NCBI GenBank assembly: GCA_021371965.1
Contig: JAJFVE010000111.1
Location: 1 to 64,000 of the forward strand
Source: Planctomycetaceae bacterium
GTDB lineage: Bacteria; Planctomycetota; Phycisphaerae; SM23-33
Length of the DNA: 64,000 nt
Direction of reading: 5' to 3'
Shown: positions 50,139 to 59,340 of the stretch, piece by piece
Numbering within the stretch: the stretch's first letter is position 1
How the letters are laid out: every line of letters starts with the position of its first letter
Position numbers and translations under genes: made by a program
Notes under the pieces: generated by a model
The model's input: the letters and a program-made list of their open reading frames with translations, nothing else
The model's database searches: none
Told to the model about the DNA's origin: nothing

Positions 50139-50975
50139 ATGCTCGACGAATCGCAGCAACTGCCCATCGGCGGCGCGGCCGCCAACGACGCGGCGCTTCA
50201 GCGGCAATTCCTGCAGATGCAGAAGATCGAGGCCCTGGCGCTTCTGGTGGGCAATGTCGCTCATGACTTCGGCAATCAGCTTTCGCTGATCAGCGGATAC
50301 GGGCAAATGCTCATGCGCCGCCGCGCCGGCGACGTCGAAGACCGCCGCCTGCTCGAACAGGTGCTCAAGGCCGCCGACCGCTCGAACGACCTGTGCCAGC
50401 GGTTGCTGTCGGCGTGCCGCCGCGAGATCGTCCGCCCGGTGCTGGTGAACGTCGGAGACCTGCTGACGGAGATGGCCGCCCCGCTGGACCGGTTGCTGGG
50501 CAAGTACGTTTCGATGTCGATTCGTCTCTCGCCGGCGCCGGCGTGGGTCAAGACCGACCCGGCGCAGCTTCAGCAGGCGATGATCAACCTGCTGATGAAC
50601 GCTCGAGACGCGGTGGCCTCGAGCGGCAACGTCGGCGTCGAAATCACCCACGTGCTGGTGGATCGCCAGCAGGCCCGCCGCCACGCTCCGGTCCAAGCCG
50701 GGCGATTCGTCAGGCTGGTCGTCAAAGACGACGGCGTGGGCATGGACAAGCAGACCCTCTCGCAACTCTTTCAACCGTTCTTCACCACCAAGCCCCCTGG
50801 AAAGGGAACGGGGCTGGGGTTGACGATGGTCAGCCGGTTCGTTCGCCAGAGCGGGGGGTTCATCACCGTCGATAGCCGCCCCGGAAAGGGCAGCGCATTC
50901 AACATGTTCCTGCCGGCCATCCCCGTGCGGCCGGCGCACGCGCCGCAAAGAGCGAAAGTAGTCAGTAATCAGTAA
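50139..50975 (+). CDS. Soluble histidine kinase
   Basis: A 278-residue kinase without membrane segment or sensor domain. The H-box GNVAHDFGNQLSLISGYGQM holds phosphorylated His42. The ATPase domain has an N-box (INLLMNARDAV), G1 (DDGVGMD), F-box (FQPFFTTK) and G2 (GTGLGLTMV). The input must therefore come from a partner or from the short N-terminus. The last residues and stop codon (VVSNQ, TAA at 50973-50975) are encoded by the AGTAATCAGTAA repeat, so the C-terminal end appears to derive from a repeat insertion. It is likely partnered with the receiver upstream. Confidence 0.9.
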   Translation: MLDESQQLPIGGAAANDAALQRQFLQMQKIEALALLVGNVAHDFGNQLSLISGYGQMLMRRRAGDVEDRRLLEQVLKAADRSNDLCQRLLSACRREIVRPVLVNVGDLLTEMAAPLDRLLGKYVSMSIRLSPAPAWVKTDPAQLQQAMINLLMNARDAVASSGNVGVEITHVLVDRQQARRHAPVQAGRFVRLVVKDDGVGMDKQTLSQLFQPFFTTKPPGKGTGLGLTMVSRFVRQSGGFITVDSRPGKGSAFNMFLPAIPVRPAHAPQRAKVVSNQ

Positions 50976-51128
50976 ATCGGTCCCTTGCACACGCAGTGCC
51001 ACTGCCGCCGGTTTGGTCATTAGTCCTTTGGTCGCTGATGCTCGTCTGGCATTTCGTGCGGATTGAATACTAAATAGTAGGTGACTGGTTACCGATTACC
51101 GGTGTTACCGATTACTGATTACCAATTG
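50956..51128. repeat. AGTAATC/GATTACT inverted repeat at the kinase 3' end
   Basis: Left arm GTAGTCAGTAATCAGTAAAT (50958-50977) includes the kinase stop codon. The right arm (51079-51128) carries GGTTACCGATTACC and GATTACTGATTACC. About 100 bp lie between. Same family as 49990-50125. Confidence 0.8.
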
Positions 51129-51141
51129 CTTCAACTGCATT

Positions 51142-51945
51142 TCATGCCGCTTCCTTCGGGGGGGATTGATTGCGGCGATACTGGTCCAGGCGGTCCCTGA
51201 GGTGCGACGCGATATCGGTGAGCATCTGGCTGACGCGGCTTTCGGAGAGGTCGACAGCCAGGCCGGTCTCTTTCATGGTCAGGCCTTCGAAGTAGTACAG
51301 CAGGACGACGAGGCGTTGCGTTCGGTTGAGTCCCTGGGCGAGGTAATCGCGAAGTTCGTTGCGGATAGCGGCATCGAGCGGACCGCCGCAGTGTTCCTGG
51401 CGGGCGGCGATATCGGTCACATCGAGGTCGTCGTCGGCGTCGTTGGGGCGGCAGTTGATGGAGATCACGCCGGCGAGGTGCGTCTGGGGCAGCATGGCCT
51501 GGAGTTCCCGCTCGTCGACGCCGACGGTGCGGGCCAGTTCGGCGTCGGAGGGCGCCCGCCCGAGGGCGGCGCGGAGCGTCTCGCTGGCGCGGGAGAGACT
51601 GCGGGCGCGGCTGCGGACGCCGCGGGGCACCCAGTCCATCGCCCGCAGTTCGTCGAGCATGGCCCCGCGCAGGCGGGGAATGCAGTAGACGTCGAAGCTC
51701 ACGCCTCGCCGCGGGTCGTATCCCGCCACCGCGCGGATGAGCCCGAACGTTCCTGCCGAAACCAGGTCGTCGACCTCGACGCTGTCGGGCAATCGCAGCG
51801 CCAGGCGCTGGGCGGTCCTGGTGACCAGCGGCAGATACCGCTCGATCAACTGCCCGCGCAGGCGGCTGTCGCCGCTGCGGCGGAAATCGCTCCAGAGTTT
51901 CTCGTCGGTCGTCGTCGAGTTCGAAGGCGTCGGTTTGGCGTTCAT
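51142..51945 (-). CDS. FliA/WhiG-type sigma factor
   Basis: A 267-residue sigma-70 family factor with regions 2, 3 and 4. Region 2 has RYLPLVTRTAQRLALRLPDSVEVDDLVSAGTFGLIRAVAGYDP, then RGVSFDVYCIPRLRGAMLDELRAMDWVPRGVRSRAR, a hallmark of the FliA/WhiG/SigF group. Region 4 is RTQRLVVLLYYFEGLTMKETGLAVDLSESRVSQM. It is preceded by a second, shorter sigma gene on the same strand (19-base gap). No flagellar genes are near. The FliA/WhiG group can control motility or sporulation-like programmes; here the role is unknown. Confidence 0.92.
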   Translation of the reverse strand: MNAKPTPSNSTTTDEKLWSDFRRSGDSRLRGQLIERYLPLVTRTAQRLALRLPDSVEVDDLVSAGTFGLIRAVAGYDPRRGVSFDVYCIPRLRGAMLDELRAMDWVPRGVRSRARSLSRASETLRAALGRAPSDAELARTVGVDERELQAMLPQTHLAGVISINCRPNDADDDLDVTDIAARQEHCGGPLDAAIRNELRDYLAQGLNRTQRLVVLLYYFEGLTMKETGLAVDLSESRVSQMLTDIASHLRDRLDQYRRNQSPPKEAA

Positions 51946-51964
51946 TGCGGAGGTCCTCTCTTTT

Positions 51965-52543
51965 TCAGCACCAGCAAGGCTGCGCGAAGCGGCGGAGCTT
52001 GGACAGCAGGCGTTTGTGCCGCATGCTCAGGGTCGGCTGACCGACGCCCAGGCGGCGGGCGATCTCGCGGAACGTCAGGCCCTTTTCATAATGCAGTTTC
52101 AGCAGGAGGCTTTCCCACGGGCAAAGCTTCGATCGCATGGTCGAGAAAAAATCGCGCAGGTCCATCTGCCTGGAGTGGTCGTCGTAGCGGCGTTCGACGG
52201 CCGTCATGGACATCGGCGAGGTGTCGTCGTCGGCCAGTTCGCTGCTGAACACGACGCGTCGGGGAAGGGTTCCGGCCTTGGAGAGCACTCGGTCCTTTCG
52301 CATTTCGTCGATGGCCAGGTACATGGCCTTGCGGGCGGCGAAATCGGCGAAGGCGACGCCTTGGTCGCTTTCATATTGCGCCGCCGCCAGCGACAAGCCC
52401 AGCAGAGCGTAACTGTAGAGATCTTCGGAATCGACCCAGCAGTAACAGCGTTTGAGTCGCGAGGCGATCGAGCGGGCCAGGGGGAGGAAGTGCTCCACTT
52501 GCGGGCGAGCGTCCATAACGTGTACACATGGCGCGACGGACAT
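51965..52543 (-). CDS. Short FliA-like sigma factor
   Basis: A 192-residue sigma-70 factor. Region 2 is visible (HFLPLARSIASRLKRCYCWVDSEDLYSYALLGLSLAAAQYESDQGVAFADFAARKAMYLAIDEMRKD), and region 4 at the C-terminus (CPWESLLLKLHYEKGLTFREIARRLGVGQPTLSMRHKRLLSKL). Region 3 is mostly missing, so promoter choice may differ from its neighbour. It begins at ATG 52543 (an alternative Met lies ten codons in). It is the upstream partner of the FliA-type factor. Confidence 0.85.
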   Translation of the reverse strand: MSVAPCVHVMDARPQVEHFLPLARSIASRLKRCYCWVDSEDLYSYALLGLSLAAAQYESDQGVAFADFAARKAMYLAIDEMRKDRVLSKAGTLPRRVVFSSELADDDTSPMSMTAVERRYDDHSRQMDLRDFFSTMRSKLCPWESLLLKLHYEKGLTFREIARRLGVGQPTLSMRHKRLLSKLRRFAQPCWC

Positions 52544-52930
52544 AGCGGTAACTCCATAAGGCGTCTCTGAATCGTGGTTCCGACTTCCGGCCTCCGGTGG
52601 CCGCGGGAACCCGTGAGAAGGGCCGCCATGCCCTTGGTGTGGGGTAAATGTTGACGGAATAATACAGGCTTCCCCCTAGTAATTACAAGCGGAAAATCAC
52701 GGAGACGCCAGAAATCCCAAAACTGACAACTGTACTGATTTGACTACGAAAGACTTACGAAAAGAAAAACAATCGCGAATTTTTTTGATTAGCGCCCCAG
52801 AGGGGCATAGTGGCTTGGTTTATTGACGCGGCAATCGAGTTTCGCCGTACCTCAAGCGTGGAGTCTTTTGGTGCCACTGCGGCAGACAGAGGGTATAGTA
52901 TCGTCCGCTAGGGAAGGGTCTCGTGCCGCT
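52544..52930. other. Intergenic region between divergent genes
   Basis: No gene. A TATAGT hexamer at 52894-52899 near the right end could be a -10 box for the LplT-like gene, but no well-spaced -35 box is found. A GCCCCAGAGGGGC palindrome at 52793-52805 is the only clear hairpin. The region is comparatively AT-rich. Confidence 0.4.
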
Positions 52931-54241
52931 ATGGATGATGCGGAAAAACATCAGATCGGGCAAGCTCGCGGCAAGTTCATCGCCATGGCCGGCGCGTATG
53001 CCCTGGGGGCGTTCAACGACAATTTCTTTAAGACCATCGTGATCATGATGGCCAACCGCGCCGGGCGCGGGCACTATTCGGGACTGGCCACGAACTTCAT
53101 GGCGCTGCCCTTTGTGATCTTCGCCGCCTATTGCGGATGGGCGGCAGACCGTTTCCCCAAGCGACGGATCGTCATCGCCAGCAAGATCATGGAACTGGCG
53201 GCCATGTGCGTCGGAGCTTTCGGGATCATCTCGCAGAACTATGTGCTGCTGCTGGTGACGGTGTTCTTCATGGGCTGGCAATCGGCCATCTTCAGCCCCG
53301 CGCTGAATGGATCGATCCCGGAGCTGTACCCGCCGACGTTTGTGCCCGCGGCCAACGCACGTCTCAAGGCCGCGATCACCGCGGCGATCCTTCTGGGCGT
53401 GGCGCTGGCGGGGTTCGTGCTCGGGGCCAGGGCGGACGAGGCGCCCACAGCAGGCAGGCTTTCCCTGGCGGCGGCGGCTGTGGTGGCGGTGGCGCTGGTG
53501 GGCGTGGCGGCGAGCTTCTGGACGGTCGCCCGCCCCGCGGCGGCGCCGTCGGCGGCAGTGCCCTGGGCCGGTCCGCTGGCGACGCTCAAAGACCTGGCGC
53601 GCCTGCATGGGGATTCATTGCTGGCGAAGGTCCTCTGGGCCGACGCGTTCATCTGGGGGCTGGGCAATCTGCAGGTGCTGATCATCATGCAGATGGGGCA
53701 GAACCAGATGGGCCTGGACGACACGCGCTCGGGGCTGCTGGCTTTGAGCGAGCTGGTCGGCATCGCGGTGGGGGGCCTCATTGCCGCCAAGGTGCTGACC
53801 GGTCCGCGCTGGTACCGTGCTCTGCCGACGGCCGCCATGGTGATTGCCCTCCTGGCGCTGCTCATCGGCGTCCTCTGGACGCCTCTGTCGGCCGGGCGGG
53901 TCCTGTCGCAGTCGCTGCAGTTCCCGGTGCTGATGGGGCTGCTGGCGCTGATGGGCATCGCCGGCGGTTTGTTCATGATTCCCTGCGAGAGTTTCATCCA
54001 GGTTCGCCCTGGGGCGGCGGAGAAGGGCACGGTCATCGCCGCTTCCAACTTCATGGTGTTTGCGGCTATCATGCTGACGGGCCTGCTGCATTCGTGGTTG
54101 TGGCGTGAGATCACGCCCAGCGGATTTTTCGCGATGCTGGGCGCCGCGGCGGTTGTGGCAGCGGTCATTCTGCACGTGCTGCTGCGGTATGAACCGCCGG
54201 CGGCTTGGCAGGCCCAGCAAGGCCCCGGAGAGAGCGCATGA
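52931..54241 (+). CDS. LplT-like lysophospholipid transporter (MFS)
   Basis: A 436-residue membrane protein of the major facilitator superfamily with about twelve membrane segments. ATG at 52931 is used; an upstream frame is not protein-like. The segment GAYALGAFNDNFFKTIVIMM and the loop DRFPKRRIVIASKIMEL match LplT/YihN-type flippases. The stop overlaps the ATG of the next gene (ATGA, 54238-54241), and that gene has the Aas domains. The LplT-Aas pair re-imports lysophospholipid and re-acylates it. Confidence 0.85.
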   Translation: MDDAEKHQIGQARGKFIAMAGAYALGAFNDNFFKTIVIMMANRAGRGHYSGLATNFMALPFVIFAAYCGWAADRFPKRRIVIASKIMELAAMCVGAFGIISQNYVLLLVTVFFMGWQSAIFSPALNGSIPELYPPTFVPAANARLKAAITAAILLGVALAGFVLGARADEAPTAGRLSLAAAAVVAVALVGVAASFWTVARPAAAPSAAVPWAGPLATLKDLARLHGDSLLAKVLWADAFIWGLGNLQVLIIMQMGQNQMGLDDTRSGLLALSELVGIAVGGLIAAKVLTGPRWYRALPTAAMVIALLALLIGVLWTPLSAGRVLSQSLQFPVLMGLLALMGIAGGLFMIPCESFIQVRPGAAEKGTVIAASNFMVFAAIMLTGLLHSWLWREITPSGFFAMLGAAAVVAAVILHVLLRYEPPAAWQAQQGPGESA

Positions 54242-56859
54242 TTAATACGCTGCTGCGATGGTGGGTCAAGTCGCTGTTGTGGCTGCGCTATCGCGTCCGT
54301 CTGCACGGGTTCGATGAAGTGGCTGCGCGCGGCCGGGGCAAGATCCTCTTCCTTCCCAATCACAACGCCCTGATGGACCCGGTCATCATGGCCGCGGCCC
54401 TGCACAAGACGTTTATGCCTCGGTTCCTGGCCGATCGCGACCAGGTGGACCGCTTTCTGGTTCGCTGGTTGGCGGCCCGCATGCACGTGCTGGGCATTCC
54501 CGACATCTCCAAGTACGGCGTCGAGGCTACGCCGCAGGTCGAGGCGGCGCTGGATCTGCTGGTGGCGTCGCTCAAGCGGGGGCGCAACGCGCTGCTGTAT
54601 CCGGCGGGGCAGCTCTGCCGCACGGCGATGGAAGACGTTCGGGGCAACAGCGCGGTGGAGTACGTTCTGTCTCGCGTGCCGGACGCCCGCGTGGTGTTGA
54701 TCCGCCAGAGAGGGCTGTGGGGCAGCGGGTTCAGTTGGGCGGCGGGGCGCGTTCCGGACGTCGCCGGCACGCTCAAGCGAGGCGCGCGGGCGCTGCTGGC
54801 CAGCGGGATTTTCTTCGCGCCGCGGCGGCGGGTGGACCTCGTCGCCGTCGAGTGCGACGACTTTCCGCGCGACCAGGGGCGTGCGGCTATCAACGCGTAC
54901 ATCGAGACCTTCTACAACACCGACCCGCAGCGCAACACGTACGTGCCGTACTCGATCTGGGAGCGGGGCGGCACGCGCATCGTGCCCGAGCCGCAGGCGT
55001 ACGCCGACACGGGGCGGCTTGACGCGGTGCCGGCGGCGATGCGCCAGATCGTCACCGAGCACCTGATCGAGCTGTCGGGCCTGTCGCACCTCGACGACTC
55101 GCAGCACCTCGCGCGGGACCTGGGGCTGGACTCGCTGGTGCGCACGGAGCTGCTGGTGTGGCTCGAGCAGCAGTTCGGCCACCCCCAGGGCGACACCGAT
55201 TCGCTGCTGACGGTCGCCGACGTGATGCTGGCGGCATACGGCGAGGGCATTTCCGCTTCGCAGCGGACGATCCGCCGACCGTCGCGCCGCTGGTTCCGGC
55301 GCGGGGCGCCGGTGCAGTTGGCCTCGGGCCAGACCATCCCGCAGGTCTTCCTCGCCCAGGCTCGCCGCGGTCCCTCGCGCGTCTGCATGGCCGACCAGAC
55401 CAGCGGGATGCGGACCTACCGCGAGGCGATCATGGGCATCCTGGCACTGCAGAGACACATCCGCTCGCTGCCGGGCGAGAATGTCGGCGTGATGCTGCCC
55501 GCCTCGGTCGGCGCCGGCGTGGCGTATCTGGCGACGGCGTTTGCCGGCAAGACGCCGGTGCTGCTGAACTGGACCATCGGACGGCGCAACCTGGAACACG
55601 CCGCCAAGGCTGTGGGGCTCTCGGCCGTGTTGACGTCGCGAATTCTCGTCCAGCGCCTGGCCGGGCAGGGGGTCGACCTGGGCGGCATGGCGCCGCTGTG
55701 CGTGTATCTCGAAGACCTGCGCGGCAAGATCACGCGAGGGCAGAAGATCGCCGCGCTGCTCAAGGCGCGCCTGAGCTGGCGCAGCCTCGACAAGGCCACC
55801 GTCAGCCCCACCGCGGCGATCCTGTTCACCAGCGGCAGCGAGGCCCTGCCCAAGGCCGTGCCCCTGACGCACGCCAACATCCTGATCAACCTGCGCGACG
55901 TGCTGGACATGGTCGACCTGCATCAGGGCGACCGCATGGTGGGCATCCTGCCGCCGTTCCATTCGTTCGGCCTCACCGCTGCCCTGTGCGCGCCGCTGCT
56001 GGCGGGCATGCCGGTGGTGTACCACCCCAACCCCAACGAGGCGGGCATACTGGCCTCGATCATCGAGGCCTACCGCACCACGATCCTCATGGGCACGCCG
56101 ACGTTCCTGGGCGGCATCGTCCGCGCCGCCCGCAGCGGGCAGCTCGACTCGCTGCGGATGGCCGTCACCGGGGCCGAAAAATGCCCGCCACGCGTCTACG
56201 AGGCCATCAGCCGCACCTGCCCGCAGACGATGATCCTCGAAGGCTATGGCGTCACCGAGTGCTCGCCGATCATCTCGCTCAATGACCCGCGGGGTCCCGT
56301 CGCCGGGACCATCGGCAAGGTCATGCAGACGCTGGAATATGCCATCGTCGATATCGACACCGGTCGAGCGGTCGCTCGCGGCGAAAAGGGCATGCTGCTG
56401 GTGCGCGGGCCCAGCGTCTTCGGCGGGTATCTCGACTACGAAGGCCCCTCGCCCTTCGTCGAGCACGAGGGCAAGAGCTGGTACCGCACGGGCGACCTGG
56501 TCAGCGAAAACGCCGGCGGCGTGCTGACGTTCCACGGGCGGCTCCGCCGGTTCGTCAAGTTCGGCGGCGAGATGGTCTCGCTGCCAGCCGTCGAGGCGGC
56601 GCTGGAACCTTTGACCGGACCGGACCACGAGGGCGGACCGAAGCTGGCCGTTATCGCCCACGAGGCCCACGAGCGTCCCGAACTGGTGCTGATAGCCGCG
56701 ATCGACATCGACCGCGAAAAGGCCAACGCCCAGATCCGCCGCAGCGGCCTCTCGCCGCTGCACAATATCCACCGCGTGATGCGCGTGGAGGAGATCCCCG
56801 TGCTCGGGACGGGCAAGACGGATTATCAGGCGCTGAAGAGGATGTTGACTGAGGTTTGA
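54238..56859 (+). CDS. PlsC-type acyltransferase / ACP / acyl-AMP ligase fusion (Aas-like)
   Basis: An 873-residue protein with three parts. Residues about 1-220 are a PlsC-type acyltransferase with the H-x4-D motif NHNALMD (His42, Asp47). The usual FPEGT motif reads YPAGQL, so the conserved Glu is missing. Residues about 260-340 are an acyl carrier domain: the phosphopantetheine site is Ser299 in DLGLDSLVR. Residues about 345-873 are an AMP-binding acyl ligase with LFTSGSEALPKAVPLTH, GYGVTECSPI, YRTGDLV and FVKFGGEMV, and a final GKTDYQALKR with the catalytic Lys. It is translationally coupled to the LplT-like transporter. The built-in ACP is the difference from E. coli Aas. Confidence 0.85.
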   Translation: MINTLLRWWVKSLLWLRYRVRLHGFDEVAARGRGKILFLPNHNALMDPVIMAAALHKTFMPRFLADRDQVDRFLVRWLAARMHVLGIPDISKYGVEATPQVEAALDLLVASLKRGRNALLYPAGQLCRTAMEDVRGNSAVEYVLSRVPDARVVLIRQRGLWGSGFSWAAGRVPDVAGTLKRGARALLASGIFFAPRRRVDLVAVECDDFPRDQGRAAINAYIETFYNTDPQRNTYVPYSIWERGGTRIVPEPQAYADTGRLDAVPAAMRQIVTEHLIELSGLSHLDDSQHLARDLGLDSLVRTELLVWLEQQFGHPQGDTDSLLTVADVMLAAYGEGISASQRTIRRPSRRWFRRGAPVQLASGQTIPQVFLAQARRGPSRVCMADQTSGMRTYREAIMGILALQRHIRSLPGENVGVMLPASVGAGVAYLATAFAGKTPVLLNWTIGRRNLEHAAKAVGLSAVLTSRILVQRLAGQGVDLGGMAPLCVYLEDLRGKITRGQKIAALLKARLSWRSLDKATVSPTAAILFTSGSEALPKAVPLTHANILINLRDVLDMVDLHQGDRMVGILPPFHSFGLTAALCAPLLAGMPVVYHPNPNEAGILASIIEAYRTTILMGTPTFLGGIVRAARSGQLDSLRMAVTGAEKCPPRVYEAISRTCPQTMILEGYGVTECSPIISLNDPRGPVAGTIGKVMQTLEYAIVDIDTGRAVARGEKGMLLVRGPSVFGGYLDYEGPSPFVEHEGKSWYRTGDLVSENAGGVLTFHGRLRRFVKFGGEMVSLPAVEAALEPLTGPDHEGGPKLAVIAHEAHERPELVLIAAIDIDREKANAQIRRSGLSPLHNIHRVMRVEEIPVLGTGKTDYQALKRMLTEV

Positions 56860-56865
56860 AGAAGG

Positions 56866-57077
56866 GGAAGAAACCGACGACGAGGACGAGGACGAGGACG
56901 AGAAGACACGGCGGAGGCAGTTCCCGGTTTTGTTAGCGGTCGAGCTTGCTCGACGTTTCCTTGACCTCAAAAACCCGCGGGGCATCCGACTTCGCCAGAG
57001 GCTACGGCGGGCAGTATCCCCGCCGCTAAACGAAGAAGCTCAATTCGTCCTCGTCCTCGTCGTCGGTTGTTTCTTTC
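56866..57077. repeat. About 210-bp element with GACGAG-repeat ends, copy 2
   Basis: Left end AAACCGACGACGAGGACGAG (56871-56890) plus repeats; right end TCGTCCTCGTCCTCGTCGTC (57045-57064) followed by GGTTGTTTCTTTC, an inverse of the left end. The interior contains GGTCGAGCTTGCTCGACG, also found inverted inside copy 1 (41131-41390). It lies between the convergent Aas-like and dnaG genes. Confidence 0.8.
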
Positions 57078-57086
57078 TTTCGCGCT

Positions 57087-58859
57087 CTACGTAATCCGCG
57101 GCCGTCGTCTCACATCCGCCTTGGGTCTCTCCGTCGCCGCACGCAGTCGCTCTTCTTCGGAGGCGGGTGCCTGCTGCGCTTCCTGACGCGAGCGCTGGTA
57201 GCTGATGAAATCCATCGCCCCGCGCAGGGTGTCTTCAAAATTACCGCGGTGTTCGCCCGTGGCGATCAGGTCGGCCAGCAGGTTGCCCAGGTCGGCGATC
57301 TCGGCGCGGCAGGTGATCTGCTCGGGCGCCGTTACGCCCTCTGCCGCCGCCTGCCAGAGGCACTGGGCGATGCGGGCGAATGACGCATCAGTGAAGTCGC
57401 GCGGGCTGACGCGCTCGGCGGCGGTGTCGAACAGCTCGGGCTTATTCAGCAGCACCTCCAGCACGTGCCGCTGCGGGCGAAGCGTGCCCTCGATCGCCGA
57501 GCCCGTCGTGGCCGGGGCGGCCCCCGAGCGGGCGGTGGGGCGCACCTGCCGCGACAGACGCCGCATCTCCTGCTGCAGCTCGGCTGGCGGAATGTTCAGC
57601 AAATGCCCGATGTGCTGGGCGAGCTGGCTCTGCCGTACCGTGTCGATGGCTCCATACGCCTGCGACTGCGCCACCAGGCCCAGAAAGTTCTCCACCAGCC
57701 GCCGCCGGTCGGCCAGGTTGCCCGTGGCTGTCTCAAGCTCAGCCTGACGCTTCTGCCAGACGTATTCCAGCGCATCGGGCGCGTTGGCCAGCAGCGTCTT
57801 GAACGCCTCGCCGCCCTCGGCCAGACAGTAGTCGCACGGGTCCTTGCCGGCTGGGATCGTCGCCACGCGCACGTGAACCTGCTGCGAGAGGAAGATTTCC
57901 ATCGCCCGCTCAGCCGCGGCCGCCCCCGCCGCGTCGGCGTCGAACACCAGCACGACCTCGCTGGCGTATCGCGACAGCACGCGCACGTGCCGCTCGGTCA
58001 GCGACGTACCCAGCGTGGCCACCACGTTGCCCACGCCACACTGGTGGGGCATGATCGCGTCAAGATACCCCTCGACCACCACCGCCTGCTTGCTCGAAAC
58101 GATCACCGGCCGAGCCCAGTTCAGGGCGTACAGGTTCGACGACTTGTCGAACACGATCGTCTCGGGGCTGTTGAGGTATTTGGCCTGTTCGTCGGCCGCC
58201 AGGGCGCGGCCGCCGAAGGCGATGATCTGATTGGTCGCATCATAGATCGGGAACGTCAGGCGGTTGCGGAAGCGGTCATAACAGCCGCCGCTCTCGCGCC
58301 GGGCTACCAAGCCCGCGGCCACAAGCTGCGCCTCGGTCACGCGCTGGTTGCGTGTGGCCTTGATCAGCGCGTCCCAGGCGTCGGGGGCAAAGCCGATCCC
58401 GAACCGATCGAGCGACTCGTCCGTCAGTCCGCGCTTGCGGGCGTACGCCAGCGCCGACTCGCCCATGGCCGTGTGCAGCGACTTGCGAAAGAACTCCTGC
58501 GCCACGCCCATGACGCGCACCAGGTCGCTCTTGCCCAGCCCGTCCTGGGCGACGGGCTGACCGGGCGTCTGCACCGGCAGGGGGATGTTGGCCCGTTCAG
58601 CCAGCACGCGGACGGCGTCGGGGAACGTGATCTTCTCGTACATCATGACGAAGTTGAACGCCTGCCCGCCGGCCCCGCAGGCAAAGCATTTGAAGATCTG
58701 CTTAGCCGGCGAGACATTCATCGACGGGTGCTTGTCCTGATGGAACGGACAGAGCCCGACAAACTCCTTGCCCTTCTTGTGCAGGGCAACGTACTGCCCG
58801 ATCAGGTCCACGATGTCCGTGGCCTGTGCGACCTGGTCAATGAATTGTTGCGAGAACAT
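57087..58859 (-). CDS. dnaG: DNA primase DnaG
   Basis: A 590-residue primase that makes RNA primers at the replication fork. The zinc-binding domain is intact (Cys37, His40, Cys58, Cys61 in LCPFH...CFACG), followed by the RNA polymerase core and TOPRIM domain (VVEGYLDAI and VFDADAAG). The C-terminal helicase-binding domain is less conserved. The start at Met 58859 matches the usual distance to IDQVAQATDIVDLIGQYV; in-frame ATG codons at 58865 and 58874 are possible alternatives. No rpoD or rpsU is adjacent, unlike many bacterial dnaG loci. A short RNase H gene is divergent only in direction of the next region, on the same strand further upstream. Confidence 0.95.
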   Translation of the reverse strand: MFSQQFIDQVAQATDIVDLIGQYVALHKKGKEFVGLCPFHQDKHPSMNVSPAKQIFKCFACGAGGQAFNFVMMYEKITFPDAVRVLAERANIPLPVQTPGQPVAQDGLGKSDLVRVMGVAQEFFRKSLHTAMGESALAYARKRGLTDESLDRFGIGFAPDAWDALIKATRNQRVTEAQLVAAGLVARRESGGCYDRFRNRLTFPIYDATNQIIAFGGRALAADEQAKYLNSPETIVFDKSSNLYALNWARPVIVSSKQAVVVEGYLDAIMPHQCGVGNVVATLGTSLTERHVRVLSRYASEVVLVFDADAAGAAAAERAMEIFLSQQVHVRVATIPAGKDPCDYCLAEGGEAFKTLLANAPDALEYVWQKRQAELETATGNLADRRRLVENFLGLVAQSQAYGAIDTVRQSQLAQHIGHLLNIPPAELQQEMRRLSRQVRPTARSGAAPATTGSAIEGTLRPQRHVLEVLLNKPELFDTAAERVSPRDFTDASFARIAQCLWQAAAEGVTAPEQITCRAEIADLGNLLADLIATGEHRGNFEDTLRGAMDFISYQRSRQEAQQAPASEEERLRAATERPKADVRRRPRIT

Positions 58860-59022
58860 CGCCATGAGGCACATCGTAACCGAAAAACGGACAACCTACC
58901 ACAGAGGGAGAAGAAGCACGGATGGGTGGATGACTGGATGATTGGAAGAATGGAAGAATGGAAGAATGGAAGAAGGTCGCTCGTTAGCGGCGGGGCTTGC
59001 CCCGCGCGTCTTCCGGCAGGAG

Positions 59023-59340
59023 ACTCACCGCAGAGGTCGCAAAGAACGCGGAGAAGAGAGAATGAATCGAGGGAAGTCCGGGTGCCATGGCGGCCGTTTT
59101 CAAGCCGCCATGTCTTCGCCCCGTCAGGGGCGACAGAAATCACAAGAGAGTCCTGCAATGATGGAGGCGCAGGGGGGCGAACCCAAGCATAGAACCGCGG
59201 TGATAACAACCGCGTCGAGCATATTAGCTTCGCCAGAGGCTACGCAGGACAAGAGCTCGACCGCCAACGTGGCGCATCGGTGTTTCTCCCCGTCTCTCAT
59301 CTTCTTCCTCTGCGGTCTCTGCGACCTCGGCGGTGAAAAC
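59023..59340. repeat. 318-bp element with CGCAGAG-type inverted ends
   Basis: Left end ACTCACCGCAGAGGTCGCAA, right end on the other strand TTTTCACCGCCGAGGTCGCA. It contains the 37-bp ATGGCGGC repeat (59079-59115) and segments GTCGAGCATATTAGC and GAGCTCGACCGCCAACG similar to the interior of the GACGAG elements. A tandem TGGAAGAATGG tract lies to its left (58925-58975). No gene is seen in 58860-59339. Confidence 0.75.
59079..59115. repeat. 37-bp ATGGCGGC palindromic repeat
   Basis: GGTGCCATGGCGGCCGTTTT followed by CAAGCCGCCATGTC; the stem ATGGCGGC/GCCGCCAT is perfect. Almost identical, on the opposite strand, to 61717-61753 inside mnmE and related to 6836-6867. Confidence 0.9.

Noticed and set aside
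53239..56985. Very long minus-strand open frame (1248 codons) opposite the LplT- and Aas-like genes
   Set aside because: It is an antisense shadow of high-GC codon use. Composition is rich in Arg, Ala, His and Gln without domains, and the plus-strand genes are clearly real.
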